Assembly (NCBI RefSeq): GCF_023016525.1
Contig: NZ_JALKCG010000001.1
Coordinates: 1,054,001 to 1,118,000 of the forward strand
DNA length: 64,000 nt
Direction of reading: 5' to 3'
From: Ancylobacter koreensis
GTDB lineage: Bacteria > Pseudomonadota > Alphaproteobacteria > Rhizobiales > Xanthobacteraceae
The notes under the pieces were generated by a model. That model saw only the letters and a program-made list of their open reading frames with translations. It was not told where the DNA came from and made no database searches. This document shows positions 48,519 through 57,414 of this stretch, piece by piece (positions within the stretch are counted from its first letter, which is position 1; each line of letters starts with the position of its first letter). Position numbers and translations under genes: made by a program.

Positions 48519-49615
48519 ATCACCACCACCGGGTCGCCGAGCACGTCGAACAGCGGCGCGATGCCGAGGCCCGGCGCGTCGGAGGCGGTCATGAAGCCGT
48601 TCACGCGCTTCGGCGCGCCGCTCGCGATGTCGACCGTGCCGTAGCTGTTGAAGTCGGTGGCGGAGAAGGAGAACTCCTCCGGCGTCGAGCGTGCGAGGTG
48701 GGCGATGGTGGCGGTCACGATGTCGCCGCCCCAGGTGTCCTCGATGGTCATCGGCGTGCCGGAGGCGACGCAGATGTCGCGCATCAGCCGCGCCTTGGTG
48801 AGGCCGCCGACCTTGGAGATCTTCAGGTTGATGATGTCCATCGCATCGTCCGCCAGCGCCTTCATCAGCGTGCCGACGCCGTCGATCACCTCGTCCAGCA
48901 CGAAGGGCCGGGCGGTGCGGGCGCGCACCGAGAGGCATTCCTCATAGGTCGGGCAGGGCTGCTCGATATAGACGTCGAGATCGGCGACGGCGGCGGCGAT
49001 GCGCGCGGCTTCCGCCCGCGTCCAGCCGGTATTGGCGTCGGCCACCAGAATGTCGGAGGCGTCCAGAATCTCACGGGTGGCGCGGATGCGGTCGATGTCC
49101 TGATCCGCGTCACCGCCGACCTTGAGCTGGAACTTGGTGTAGCCCTCGGCCTTGTAGCCGGCGATCTTCTTCGCCATCGCCTCGGGCGCCTCCTGCGAGA
49201 TGGCGCGGTAGAGCGCGACCTTTTCCTGCGCCGCGCCGCCGAGCAGCTTGTAGACCGGCAGCCCCGTGACCTTGCCGAGAATGTCCCAGCAGGCGATGTC
49301 GATCGGCGCCTTCACATAGGGATGACCGCGCAGCACCGAATCCATGTGCCGGTTCAGCACGTTGAGGTCGGTCGGGTCGAGGCCGATCACCTTCGGGCCG
49401 ATTTCCTCAAGTCCCGCACGCACGCCATGGGCATAGGCGGGCAGATAGGCCGAGCCGAGCGGGCAGCACTCGGCATAGCCGGTGATGCCGGCGTCGGTCT
49501 CCACCGCGACGACGGTGGAATCGAACACCTCGACGAAATTGCCGTTCGACCAGTTGTAGCGGCCTTCCTTGAGCGGGAGGCCGACCTTGTAGGCCTTGAT
49601 GCCGGTGATCTTCAC
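48515..49615 (-). CDS. Mandelate racemase/muconate lactonizing enzyme-family protein, probable cis-3-hydroxyproline dehydratase or proline-derivative epimerase
   Basis: Enolase-superfamily enzyme, 366 residues. Capping domain then barrel: FQLKVGG (Lys at the end of strand 2), [13 protein letters not shown] and VLDEVID (metal Asp/Glu/Asp), and [10 protein letters not shown] (Lys on strand 6). The [16 protein letters not shown] and [19 protein letters not shown] blocks resemble hydroxyproline-betaine epimerases and the enolase-type cis-3-hydroxyproline dehydratase. Context among hydroxyproline genes supports action on a proline derivative. The exact reaction cannot be fixed from sequence. Confidence 0.82.
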   Translation of the reverse strand: MKITGIKAYKVGLPLKEGRYNWSNGNFVEVFDSTVVAVETDAGITGYAECCPLGSAYLPAYAHGVRAGLEEIGPKVIGLDPTDLNVLNRHMDSVLRGHPYVKAPIDIACWDILGKVTGLPVYKLLGGAAQEKVALYRAISQEAPEAMAKKIAGYKAEGYTKFQLKVGGDADQDIDRIRATREILDASDILVADANTGWTRAEAARIAAAVADLDVYIEQPCPTYEECLSVRARTARPFVLDEVIDGVGTLMKALADDAMDIINLKISKVGGLTKARLMRDICVASGTPMTIEDTWGGDIVTATIAHLARSTPEEFSFSATDFNSYGTVDIASGAPKRVNGFMTASDAPGLGIAPLFDVLGDPVVVI

Positions 49616-49626
49616 GTCGTTTCTCC

Positions 49627-50628
49627 TCAGACCACCACGAAGCCGTGCGCGAAGGGGTCACGGTCGTCGATGAAGATGGTGTTGTAGCCGGTCATGCGGG
49701 CCCAGCCGCCGATGGAGGGGATGATCGCGTCGCGATCCCCCACCTTCACCGCCGCTTCCACCCGGCCCTTGAACAGCGAGCCGATGATGCTCTCATGCAC
49801 GAAGTCGTCGCCGACCTTCAGCCTGCCGAGCGCGGCGAGCTGGGCCATGCGCGAGGAGGTGCCGGTGCCGCAGGGCGAGCGGTCGATGGCCTTGTCGCCG
49901 TAGAACACGGCGTTGCGCGCATGCGCCTGCGGATCGCGGGCGGCGCCGGTCCAGAGGATGTGCGAGAGGCCGCGGATTTCCGGCTTCTCGGGGTGCACGA
50001 ACGTGTATTTCTCGTTGAGCGCGCGGCGCAGGCCCGGGCTCATGCCGACGAGCTGGCCGGCGGTGAAGTCCGCCATGTCGCGGAAATTCGGCTGCGGTTC
50101 GACGATGGCGTAGAAATTGCCGCCATAGGCGACGTCGACGGTGATCTCGCCGAGCTCCGGGCACTGCGCGGTCAGGCCCTGCGCGTAGAGGAAGCCCGGC
50201 ACGTTGGTGATGCGCACCTCTTCCACATATTGGCCGACCTGCTTGTACTCGGCCTTCACCACGCCAGCGGGCGTGTCGAGCATCAAGACGCCCGGCGTCT
50301 TCGGGGTGACGAGCCCGTGCTCGATGGCCATGGTCACGGTGCCGATGGTGCCGTGCCCGCACATGGGCAGGCAGCCCGAGGTTTCGATGAACAGGATGGC
50401 GACGTCGCAGTCCGGCCGGGTCGGGGGGTAGAGGATCGAGCCGGACATCATGTCGTGGCCGCGCGGCTCGAACATGAGACCGGTCCTGATCCAGTCGTAC
50501 TCCGCGAGGAAGTGCGCCCGCTTCTCGATCATGTTCGAGCCGACGAGGTTCGGCCCGCCGCCGGCCACCAGCCGCACGGGATTGCCGCAGGTGTGGCCGT
50601 CTATGCAGAAGAAGCTGTGTCGCGCCAT
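49627..50628 (-). CDS. 4-hydroxyproline 2-epimerase (proline racemase family)
   Basis: Interconverts trans-4-hydroxy-L-proline and cis-4-hydroxy-D-proline. 333 residues with both catalytic cysteines: C90 in [10 protein letters not shown] and C253 in [34 protein letters not shown] is the usual N-terminus of this subfamily. First catabolic step; the D-amino acid dehydrogenase next door takes the product. A 29-bp gap separates it from that gene. Confidence 0.92.
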   Translation of the reverse strand: MARHSFFCIDGHTCGNPVRLVAGGGPNLVGSNMIEKRAHFLAEYDWIRTGLMFEPRGHDMMSGSILYPPTRPDCDVAILFIETSGCLPMCGHGTIGTVTMAIEHGLVTPKTPGVLMLDTPAGVVKAEYKQVGQYVEEVRITNVPGFLYAQGLTAQCPELGEITVDVAYGGNFYAIVEPQPNFRDMADFTAGQLVGMSPGLRRALNEKYTFVHPEKPEIRGLSHILWTGAARDPQAHARNAVFYGDKAIDRSPCGTGTSSRMAQLAALGRLKVGDDFVHESIIGSLFKGRVEAAVKVGDRDAIIPSIGGWARMTGYNTIFIDDRDPFAHGFVVV

Positions 50629-50657
50629 GGGTCTACTCGTGAAAAGGGCTTTGATCG

Positions 50658-51896
50658 TCAGAAGCGGTCGGGACGGAAGGGGTCGAGAGGGATGGAGGGT
50701 GTCCGGCCGGCGACGAAGTCGGCGACCAGCTTGCCCGTCGCCGCGCTTTGCGTGAGGCCGAGATGGCCGTGGCCGAAGGCATAGAGGACGCGCGGGCTCG
50801 CGCGCGAGGCGCCGATCACCGGCAGGCTGTCCGGCAGCGAGGGGCGGAAGCCCATCCACTGCGTGCCGCCCCCGGTGCGCAGGCCGGGCAGGAAGGCGGC
50901 GGCCTTCTTCAGCATGGCCTCGGAGCGCTGGAAATTCGGCTTCAGCTTCAGCCCGCCGAGCTCGACGGCGCCGCCGACGCGGATGCCGGTGACGAGCGGC
51001 GTGACCACGAAGCCGTGGCCGCCAAAGGTGAGCTGGCGGCGCAGGTCGAAGGCGCCGGGCGGCAGTGTGGTGTTGTAGCCGCGCTCGGTTTCCAGCGGGA
51101 TGGCATCGCCGAGCGCGCGGGCCAGCGGGCGCGACCAGGCGCCGCCCGTCAGCACGGCGCGGCCGGCCTTCAGCACCGTCCCATCGGCGAGGCGCAGATG
51201 GACACCCTCCGCGTCGGGTTCGATGGCGCGCACCTCGCCATGGGTGAGTGCGGCGCCGCGCTCCATCGCCGCGCGGAACAGCGCGAGTGCGAAACGGTAG
51301 GGGTCGTTGACCGTCTGCCAGTGCGGGGTGAAGGTGCCGGCGATGAAGCGCGGGGAGAGGCCGGGCTGAAGTTCGGCGAGGCGCGCGCCGCGCACATGCT
51401 CGAAGGCGATGCCCTCCCGCGCCCGCGCGTCCCAGCCGGGCTGGGAGGCGGCAAGCTCGGCCTCGCTCTCATAAAGCTGGAGATTGCCGTCGTGCCGCAC
51501 ATGGCTGGACAGGCCGGCGGCGTCGATCATAGCGCCCATGGCGGGGGCGGCGAAGCGCATCAGGTTGCCCTGTGCTTCGAGCGAGGCGCGGTAGCGGTCC
51601 GGCAGGCTGGCGCGCCAGAAGCGCACGAGCCAGGGCGTGATCTGCGGCAAATAGGAGGGCGGGATGGCGAGCGGACCCAGCGGGTCCAGCAGCCATTTCG
51701 GCGCTTTGCGCAATATGCCGGGCGAGGCGAGGGGAAGGATATCGGTGAAGGCGAGCGCTCCGGCATTGCCGAAGGTCGCCCCCTCCGCCACGCCGCCACG
51801 CTCGACGAGGCGCACGCGATGGCCCTCCGCCAGCAGATGGAAGGCGGTGGCGAGGCCGACGATGCCGGCGCCGATGACGGCGACGTCTTCACTCAT
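50658..51896 (-). CDS. FAD-dependent D-amino acid (cis-4-hydroxy-D-proline) dehydrogenase
   Basis: DadA-like flavoprotein, 412 residues. FAD fold DVAVIGAGIVGLATAFHLLAEGHRVRLVER, the segment ETERGYNTTLP, and the C-terminal GFRPSLPDSLPVIGASRASPRVLYAFGHGHLGLTQSAATG. Oxidises D-hydroxyproline to pyrroline-4-hydroxy-2-carboxylate, feeding electrons to the membrane. Sits between epimerase and deaminase. A REP-like repeat lies just upstream. Confidence 0.9.
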   Translation of the reverse strand: MSEDVAVIGAGIVGLATAFHLLAEGHRVRLVERGGVAEGATFGNAGALAFTDILPLASPGILRKAPKWLLDPLGPLAIPPSYLPQITPWLVRFWRASLPDRYRASLEAQGNLMRFAAPAMGAMIDAAGLSSHVRHDGNLQLYESEAELAASQPGWDARAREGIAFEHVRGARLAELQPGLSPRFIAGTFTPHWQTVNDPYRFALALFRAAMERGAALTHGEVRAIEPDAEGVHLRLADGTVLKAGRAVLTGGAWSRPLARALGDAIPLETERGYNTTLPPGAFDLRRQLTFGGHGFVVTPLVTGIRVGGAVELGGLKLKPNFQRSEAMLKKAAAFLPGLRTGGGTQWMGFRPSLPDSLPVIGASRASPRVLYAFGHGHLGLTQSAATGKLVADFVAGRTPSIPLDPFRPDRF

Positions 51897-51944
51897 TCTG
51901 TTCTGCTCGTGTAACGGAACATTCGTACCGGCCCGCCCCTGCGA

Positions 51945-51983
51945 CCGTCATCCCGGAACGGCCGCAAGGCCGTATCCGGGATC
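51945..51983. repeat. REP-like palindromic repeat, copy A
   Basis: CCGTCATCCCGGAACGGCCG...CGGCCGTATCCGGGATC, a 39-bp imperfect palindrome. An inverted copy with two differences lies at 55177-55215. Located between the D-amino acid dehydrogenase and the deaminase genes, followed by a partial further unit (GCGATCCCGGCTCGG). Confidence 0.75.
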
Positions 51984-52045
51984 GCATGCCAATGGAAAGC
52001 GATCCCGGCTCGGCGGATTGGCCTTGGCGGTATGACGCGAACGTA

Positions 52046-52942
52046 TCAGGCCGCCTTGGCGAGGGCCGGACGGCGGGCGAGGGCGTCGGCGACGATCTTC
52101 TCGACCTTGGCGCGCATCTCGCCTTCCAGCGGCAGGCGGGGCGCGCGCACGCGCTCGGTGGTGCCGGTGACCAGCGCCTCGACCAGCTTCAGGTTCTGAA
52201 CGAGATAGGTCGACACGTCGAGGTCGAGCAGGGGGCGGAACCAGCGGTAGATCGCCAGCGCCTCGTCGTAGCGCTTGGCCTTCATCAGCCGGTAGATGGC
52301 GACCGTCTCGTGCGGGAAGGCGATGACGAGGCCGGCGACCCAGCCGACCGCGCCGACGGCGAGCGCCTCATAGGCGAGATTGTCGACGCCGGTGAACACG
52401 TCGTAGCGGTCGCCCAGCGCGTTGAAGATCTCGATGGTGCGGCGGATGTCGTCCGAGGATTCCTTGATCGCGACGAAGCGCTTGTCCTTGGCGAGATCGG
52501 CCATCACCTCGACGGTGACGTCGACGCGGTAGGCGACGCGGTTCGAATAGATCATCACCGGCAGGTCGGCGGCCTCGGCAATGGAGGAGAGGGTGGCCAC
52601 CGTCTCCTTGTGGTTGGTGTGGTAGACGAGGCTCGGCACCACCATCAGGCCGTCGGCGCCGGCCTGCGCGGCGCGCTTGGCGAGGCTCGCGCAGTCGCGC
52701 GTGGCGGAATCGGCGATGGTCATTAGCACCGGACGCTTGCCGGCCACGGACTTCGCGGTCTTCAGCACCGCGAGGCGCTCGTCATGCGAGAGCATCGGGC
52801 CCTCGCCGAGCGAGCCGTTGACGATGAGGCCGTCGACGCCGGCCTCGATCTGGAAGGCGAAGCTCTTCTCCATCTCCTTGTGGTCGAGGCTGTCGTCTTC
52901 GTTGAACTTCGCGGTAACGGCGGGATAGACGCCCTGCCACAT
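52046..52942 (-). CDS. Pyrroline-4-hydroxy-2-carboxylate deaminase (DHDPS family)
   Basis: Converts delta-1-pyrroline-4-hydroxy-2-carboxylate to alpha-ketoglutarate semialdehyde plus ammonia. TIM-barrel of 298 residues; Schiff-base lysine K160 in FVAIKESSDDIRR, Tyr in MIYSNRVAYRVD, and IVNGSLGEGPMLSHDERLAV near the N-terminus. Context (epimerase, dehydrogenase, transporter) fixes the role. The product is handled by the dehydrogenase at 9218, as none is encoded nearby. Confidence 0.88.
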   Translation of the reverse strand: MWQGVYPAVTAKFNEDDSLDHKEMEKSFAFQIEAGVDGLIVNGSLGEGPMLSHDERLAVLKTAKSVAGKRPVLMTIADSATRDCASLAKRAAQAGADGLMVVPSLVYHTNHKETVATLSSIAEAADLPVMIYSNRVAYRVDVTVEVMADLAKDKRFVAIKESSDDIRRTIEIFNALGDRYDVFTGVDNLAYEALAVGAVGWVAGLVIAFPHETVAIYRLMKAKRYDEALAIYRWFRPLLDLDVSTYLVQNLKLVEALVTGTTERVRAPRLPLEGEMRAKVEKIVADALARRPALAKAA

Positions 52943-52980
52943 GGAACTGCTCCTTGGTGCTCGATCTGAACGGGTTCGTC

Positions 52981-53706
52981 TCAGAGGACGGATTTGAGGA
53001 AGTCGATGGTTTCCGGCTGCTGCGGGTTGCCGATGACCTGCGAGGGCGGGCCGATCTCGTGGATCCGGCCCTTGTGGAAGAAGGCGACGCGGTTCGACAC
53101 CTCGCGGGCGAAGGCGATCTCATGGGTGACGACAATCATCGTCATGCCCTCGGAGGAGAGCAGGCGCATCGTGTCCAGCACCTCGCCGACGAGCTGCGGG
53201 TCGAGTGCCGAGGTCACCTCGTCGAAAAGCATGTAGTCCGGCGACATGGCGAGCGCGCGGGCGATGGCCATGCGCTGTTGCTGGCCGCCGGAGAGCTTGG
53301 AGGGATAGACCTTCAGCTTTTCGGCGAGGCCGACATGGGAGAGCTTCTCCACCGCGATGGCCTCGGCTTCGGCCTTCGACTTGCCGAGCACCTTGCGGGG
53401 GGCGAGCATCACGTTCTCCAGCACGGTGAGGTGCGGGAAGGCGTTCCACTGCTGGAAGACGATGCCGATCTTCTGGCGGAGCCTGTTCAGGTCGGTGCCG
53501 CGGGCGTGCACGTCGGTGCCGTCGACGAGGATGCGGCCGGAATTGATCGGCTCCAGCCCGTTGATGCACATGAGCAGGGTCGACTTTCCCGAGCCGGAGC
53601 CGCCGATGACGGAGACCACCTCACCCTTCTCGACGGTCATGGTGACGCCCTTGACGACTTCGAGCGAGCCGAAGGATTTGTGGACGTCCTGGATATCGAT
53701 CGACAT
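52981..53706 (-). CDS. Polar amino acid ABC transporter ATPase
   Basis: 241 residues with Walker A GGSGSGKSTL, Q-loop FQQWNAFPHLTVLENV, signature KLSGGQQQRMAIARAL, Walker B MLFDEVTSALDP and the H-loop VVTHE. The Asp-Glu-Val-Thr-Ser variant is normal for HisP/GlnQ-type ATPases. It serves the permeases at 53716 and 54393 and the binding protein at 55228; the substrate is probably hydroxyproline. Confidence 0.93.
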   Translation of the reverse strand: MSIDIQDVHKSFGSLEVVKGVTMTVEKGEVVSVIGGSGSGKSTLLMCINGLEPINSGRILVDGTDVHARGTDLNRLRQKIGIVFQQWNAFPHLTVLENVMLAPRKVLGKSKAEAEAIAVEKLSHVGLAEKLKVYPSKLSGGQQQRMAIARALAMSPDYMLFDEVTSALDPQLVGEVLDTMRLLSSEGMTMIVVTHEIAFAREVSNRVAFFHKGRIHEIGPPSQVIGNPQQPETIDFLKSVL

Positions 53707-53715
53707 GTCTGGTCC

Positions 53716-54381
53716 TCACTCGTTCTCGCGCCAGCGCTTCTCAAGCCGGGCGCCGAGGCGGGCGATGGGGAAGCTCATCAGGAAATAGATGAGTCCGGCG
53801 ATGGAGAGTACGAAGAGCGGCTCCTGGATGCGGGTGACGATCACCTGCGAGGAGCGCAGCAGTTCGACGATGCCGATCCACCAGACCATGGCGGTGTCCT
53901 TCATCACGCCGAGCGTCAGGCCGATCCAGCTCGGCAGGGCGACGCGCAGTGCGATGGGGAAGACGATGAAGCTGAGGTCCTGCCAGTAGCTCATGCCGAG
54001 CGAGCGGGCGGCGCGGCGCGTCGTCGTCGGGACGGCGAGGAAGCCCGAGCGCACGATCTCCGTGCAGTAGGCGGACATGTACAGCGCCAGCACCACGCAG
54101 CCGACCGTGAAGGGCGGCCAGTTGATGCCGACGATGGTCTTGAACGAGTTGGCGACCACGAGCTGGATCAGCAGCGGCACCGAGCGGAACACGTCGAGCA
54201 CCGCGCCGAGCGGGGCGTTGATCCACCAGGGCGAGACCGCGCGCACCACGCCGAAGACGACGCCGAGCAGCGTGCCGCCGATCACCGCCCAGAAGGTGAG
54301 CGCGAGGGTGACGCCGGCGCCCTTCAGCATGAACCACAGGTCGTTCAGCGAGAAGGAGGTGTCGAGCAGGGAGGAGAACAT
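53716..54381 (-). CDS. Amino acid ABC transporter permease
   Basis: HisM/HisQ-type permease, 221 residues with five hydrophobic segments. The EAA-like loop is AVPTTTRRAARSLGMSYWQDLSFIVFPIALRVALPSW. Start 54381 lies 11 bases after the stop of the next upstream permease, with an AGGAGACGC site in the gap. Forms a heterodimer with the 54393 product. Confidence 0.92.
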   Translation of the reverse strand: MFSSLLDTSFSLNDLWFMLKGAGVTLALTFWAVIGGTLLGVVFGVVRAVSPWWINAPLGAVLDVFRSVPLLIQLVVANSFKTIVGINWPPFTVGCVVLALYMSAYCTEIVRSGFLAVPTTTRRAARSLGMSYWQDLSFIVFPIALRVALPSWIGLTLGVMKDTAMVWWIGIVELLRSSQVIVTRIQEPLFVLSIAGLIYFLMSFPIARLGARLEKRWRENE

Positions 54382-54392
54382 CGCGCGTCTCC

Positions 54393-55055
54393 TCAGTAGC
54401 GGAACAGGCGCCACGCCATCAGGCGGGCGGAGACGGTGACGAGCTTGGCGAGCAGGTAGTAGATCACGGCCGCGAGGGCGAAATATTCGAAGGTGCGGAA
54501 GGAGCGCACGTTCAGCTCCTGCGTCACGCCGGTGAGGTCGCTGTTCAGGCCGACGACGACGCCGAGCGACGTCATCAGGATCGCCCACACCATCTGGTTG
54601 GTGAGGGGATAGAAGACGATGCGGAACATCTGCGGCATCACCACCAGCCGGAACGCCTGCACCTGCCCCATGCCGAGCGAGCGCGCCGCGCGCATTTGCG
54701 TCGCCGGCACGGCGCGCAGGCCGCCACGGAAGGTCTCGGCGAGGTAGCCGGCATTGTTGAAGGTGATGCCGGCGAGCAGCGCGACGAAGCTGTCGAGATG
54801 AATGCCGAGCGAGCCGAGGCCGAAATAGGCCATGTAGATCTGGAACAGCGCCGGCGTGTTGCGGGCGAGCTCGACCCAGCTGGCCGCCGCCCCACGCAGC
54901 GCGCGGTAGGGCGAGTTGCTCGCGACCGCCAGCACCACGGCGAAGAACACGCCGAGCAGCATGGAGAGGAGGGCGATCTCAAGCGTCACCAGCGCGCCCC
55001 ACAGCATGTCGGGCAGGGCGCGGAAGGCGGGCAGCCAATGGAAGGTGTAGTGCAT
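54393..55055 (-). CDS. Amino acid ABC transporter permease
   Basis: Second HisM/HisQ-type permease, 220 residues from ATG 55055. Family loop ETFRGGLRAVPATQMRAARSLGMGQVQAFRLVVMPQMFRI and ELARNTPALFQIYMAYFGLG. An in-frame ATG at 55085 would add ten residues but the chosen start fits the family. Separated from the binding protein gene by 172 bp containing repeats. Confidence 0.92.
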   Translation of the reverse strand: MHYTFHWLPAFRALPDMLWGALVTLEIALLSMLLGVFFAVVLAVASNSPYRALRGAAASWVELARNTPALFQIYMAYFGLGSLGIHLDSFVALLAGITFNNAGYLAETFRGGLRAVPATQMRAARSLGMGQVQAFRLVVMPQMFRIVFYPLTNQMVWAILMTSLGVVVGLNSDLTGVTQELNVRSFRTFEYFALAAVIYYLLAKLVTVSARLMAWRLFRY

Positions 55056-55106
55056 GGTTCGCTCGTCGCCCGGCGGAAGCTGCAACCTGTCGTCGTCATA
55101 TCACGG

Positions 55107-55147
55107 CCGTCATCCCGGCCGGAGCCGCAGGCGGAGAGCCGGGATCG
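55107..55147. repeat. REP-like repeat, divergent unit
   Basis: CCGTCATCCCGGCC...GAGCCGGGATCG, about 41 bp, a variant of the 51945/55177 element with a different centre. It forms a pair with the unit at 55177-55215 in the binding protein-permease gap. Confidence 0.6.
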
Positions 55148-55176
55148 TCGTTTCAATTCCGGTCAGAAGCCCGCGC

Positions 55177-55215
55177 GATCCCGGATACGGCCTGACGGCC
55201 GTTCCGGGATGACGG
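55177..55215. repeat. REP-like palindromic repeat, copy B (inverted relative to copy A)
   Basis: GATCCCGGATACGGCC...CCGGGATGACGG, 39 bp, is the reverse complement of 51945-51983 except for two bases in the loop. It lies 13 bases past the end of the binding-protein gene (minus strand), where REP elements often stabilise the upstream message. Confidence 0.75.
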
Positions 55216-55227
55216 TGTCGTGGACGA

Positions 55228-56040
55228 TCAGCGATAGACGCCGGGCACCGTCAGGTCGGGCGCCTCGCCGAGGCCGATCCACTTGTCGTAGAGCGCCTTG
55301 TAGCGGCCGGTGCGGACCTGCTGGTTGACGAACAGGTTGAGGTAGTTGATCAGGCCCTGCTCGTTGCGCAGCGCGATCAGCGCGACGTAGTCGATGTCGT
55401 AGGGGGCATCGCCGCCCATCATCAGGCCCTTGTACTTGCCTTCCTTCACGATCGCGGCGGCGACGGTGGAGGTGACGACGGTGGCCTCGATCTGGCCCTG
55501 CGAGAGGGCGAGGAACACGTCGGCCTGCGTCTGGTAGCCACGGAACGAGCCCGTGCCCCACGCCTTCACGTCCTTCTCAAGCGCCAGCGCCTCGAAGGTG
55601 CCGGAGACCGAGCCGGTCTTCTTGCCCTTCAGGCTGGCGTAATCCTTGATGCCGAGGCCGTCCTTGGTGAGCACGACCATCTTGAAGGCGAAGTAGGGGA
55701 TGGTGAAGCCGGCGGTCTTGGCGCGCTCCAGCGTGTCGGAGGTCGAGGCGACGCCGACATCGACGCGGCCGGAGACCAGCGCCGGGATACGGTCGGGGAA
55801 CGGCGTCTCGACGATCTCGGCCTTCACGCCGAGCACCTTGGCGAGGTCGTTGCAGTAATCGACGTCGAAGCCGATCGGCTCGTTGTTCGCGTCGCGCGAG
55901 CCCATCGGCGGGAAGTCCAGCACCACGGCGCAGCGCAGCGTGCCGGAGGCGATGATGTCGTCGAGCTTGTCGGCCTGCGCGGGCATGGCGGCGGCGAGCG
56001 TCAGCACAGCAGCGGCGAGAATGCCGATTCCCTTAGCCAT
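55228..56040 (-). CDS. Amino acid ABC transporter substrate-binding protein
   Basis: Periplasmic receptor (SBP_bac_3 family), 270 residues. Signal peptide 1-24 ending AQA-DKLDDI. GTLRCAVVLDFPPMGSRDANNEPIGFDVDYCNDLAKVLG and RVDVGVASTSDTLERAKTAGFTIPYF are the family's ligand-site segments. First gene of the transport part, divergent from the GntR gene. Hydroxyproline is the likely ligand by context only. Confidence 0.9.
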   Translation of the reverse strand: MAKGIGILAAAVLTLAAAMPAQADKLDDIIASGTLRCAVVLDFPPMGSRDANNEPIGFDVDYCNDLAKVLGVKAEIVETPFPDRIPALVSGRVDVGVASTSDTLERAKTAGFTIPYFAFKMVVLTKDGLGIKDYASLKGKKTGSVSGTFEALALEKDVKAWGTGSFRGYQTQADVFLALSQGQIEATVVTSTVAAAIVKEGKYKGLMMGGDAPYDIDYVALIALRNEQGLINYLNLFVNQQVRTGRYKALYDKWIGLGEAPDLTVPGVYR

Positions 56041-56134
56041 TACGGCTCTCCTCTGAGGAAGGTTTGATTGGCTGTTAGTGGCCGGCAGCATCGGCGGTCG
56101 AACGCCGTCCGGCGACAGGGAAAGCTTCCGATTT

Positions 56135-56144
56135 TTGGATCCAA
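56135..56144. promoter_or_regulatory. Palindrome TTGGATCCAA, candidate GntR operator
   Basis: Perfect 10-bp palindrome in the 259-bp divergent gap, about 95 bp before the binding-protein start. Short TTG-x4-CAA palindromes are common targets of FCD-type GntR proteins such as the one encoded at 56300. Confidence 0.45.
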
Positions 56145-56299
56145 GTTTCAATATCCTTTTTGCGCTCACTGTGCGAATTTATGCGGCAACGGGTGCCCTC
56201 TGGTGCGCAGGCTGGCGAAAAGGCAGTCTGTACGGGATGTTCGGCACCCCGAATCGGCACCAAGGCCGGCCGGGCCGGCGGCGTCGCAGGGGGTATGAA

Positions 56300-57016
56300 G
56301 TGAAGGTGAAGGCCACGGACATCGCGCAGATGGCATCCGCTTCGGACGTCATTTTCGATGCCCTGCGCGAGGCGATCGCCAAGGGCGACATCGCCGAGGG
56401 CCAGACCCTGCGGCAGGACCATATCGCCCGCATGTTCAACGTCAGCCGCATCCCGGTGCGCGAGGCGCTGACCCGGCTGGAGGAGCAGGGCCTCGTCTCG
56501 ACGCAGCGCTATCGCGGCGCGGTGGTGACGACGCTCTCCACCGACGAGATCCGCGAGATCTTCGAGTTCCGCGCCGTGCTGGAGCCGGAGGTGCTGCGTT
56601 ATTCCGTCGAGCGTATCACCGAGGCGGGGCTGGAAGTCGCCAAGCGCTTCGCCGACGCCTTCTGGACCGAGACGGATTCCTCGCACTGGGGCGAGCTGAA
56701 CCGGCGCTTCCACTACAGCCTCTACGAACCCTCCGGCCGGCCCTATTACCTCCAGACCATCAGCGCCGCGCTCGACCGGGTGGACCGCTATTTGCGCGCC
56801 CAGCTCGTGCTGACCTCCGGCATGGCGCGCGCCCGGCGCGAGCATCAGGGCATTCTCGACGCCTGCATCCGGCGCGACGCCGACGAGGCGGCACGGCTCA
56901 CCCGCGAGCACATACTGGGCGCCAGCGTCTCGCTCATCAGTTTCCTTGAACGTACGCGCGCCGAACAGGCGGGCGAGGCGGGCGGCGCGAATGGGGCCGC
57001 GCGCCCGCGCGACTGA
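56300..57016 (+). CDS. GntR-family regulator with FCD domain
   Basis: 238 residues. Winged helix with QDHIARMFNVSRIPVREALTRLEEQGLVSTQRYRGAVV and a helical FCD domain with ELNRRFHYSLYEPSGRPYY and REHQGILDACIRRDADEAARLTREHI supplying metal-site residues. Divergent from the hydroxyproline operon and so its likely repressor. GTG start at 56300 follows AGGGGG; the ATG at 56295 is out of frame. Confidence 0.87.
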   Translation: MKVKATDIAQMASASDVIFDALREAIAKGDIAEGQTLRQDHIARMFNVSRIPVREALTRLEEQGLVSTQRYRGAVVTTLSTDEIREIFEFRAVLEPEVLRYSVERITEAGLEVAKRFADAFWTETDSSHWGELNRRFHYSLYEPSGRPYYLQTISAALDRVDRYLRAQLVLTSGMARARREHQGILDACIRRDADEAARLTREHILGASVSLISFLERTRAEQAGEAGGANGAARPRD

Positions 57017-57414
57017 CGGTCCCGACGGACTGGCGCGATCCGGAGCACCGGCGGCCGGGAAGTGCCTCTCCCGGTCCAGCCGAGACGGATACCCCGATAT
57101 CGCCCCGTTCGAGCAACGGTCGGAAACATTCGGACGTAAGACCGCAATCCGGGGGGGGGCGAATTTGGCGGTGTCCGGGCGGCGGGCGTCGCGCCCGTGC
57201 CCCCCACTAAACGCATGCGCGTCGTCCGGGCACCCTTCCAGCATCGCCGTCGACGCCATCCGGCCGGCCGCCTCGTCCGGGCGGCATCCGCGTGTCGTGG
57301 AACTGTCACAGCTTCGTCGTGTTGGCCGGCTTAAACAGGTCGCCGGCAGTGTTTGCCGCAGGTGCGCAAGGCCCCCCGCGCCTGTCCTTCCGCAAGCCAG
57401 ATCAGGGACGCCCC
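57017..57414. other. Intergenic stretch between GntR and PPK2 genes
   Basis: 398 bp without a supported gene. It contains a run of nine G at 57151-57159 and presumably the ppk2 promoter. I see no clear terminator, repeat or RNA. Confidence 0.5.

Noticed and set aside
57151-57159. Run of nine G as a phase-variation tract
   Set aside because: It lies in a gap far from a start codon or promoter signature that I can identify, and no contingency gene is nearby.
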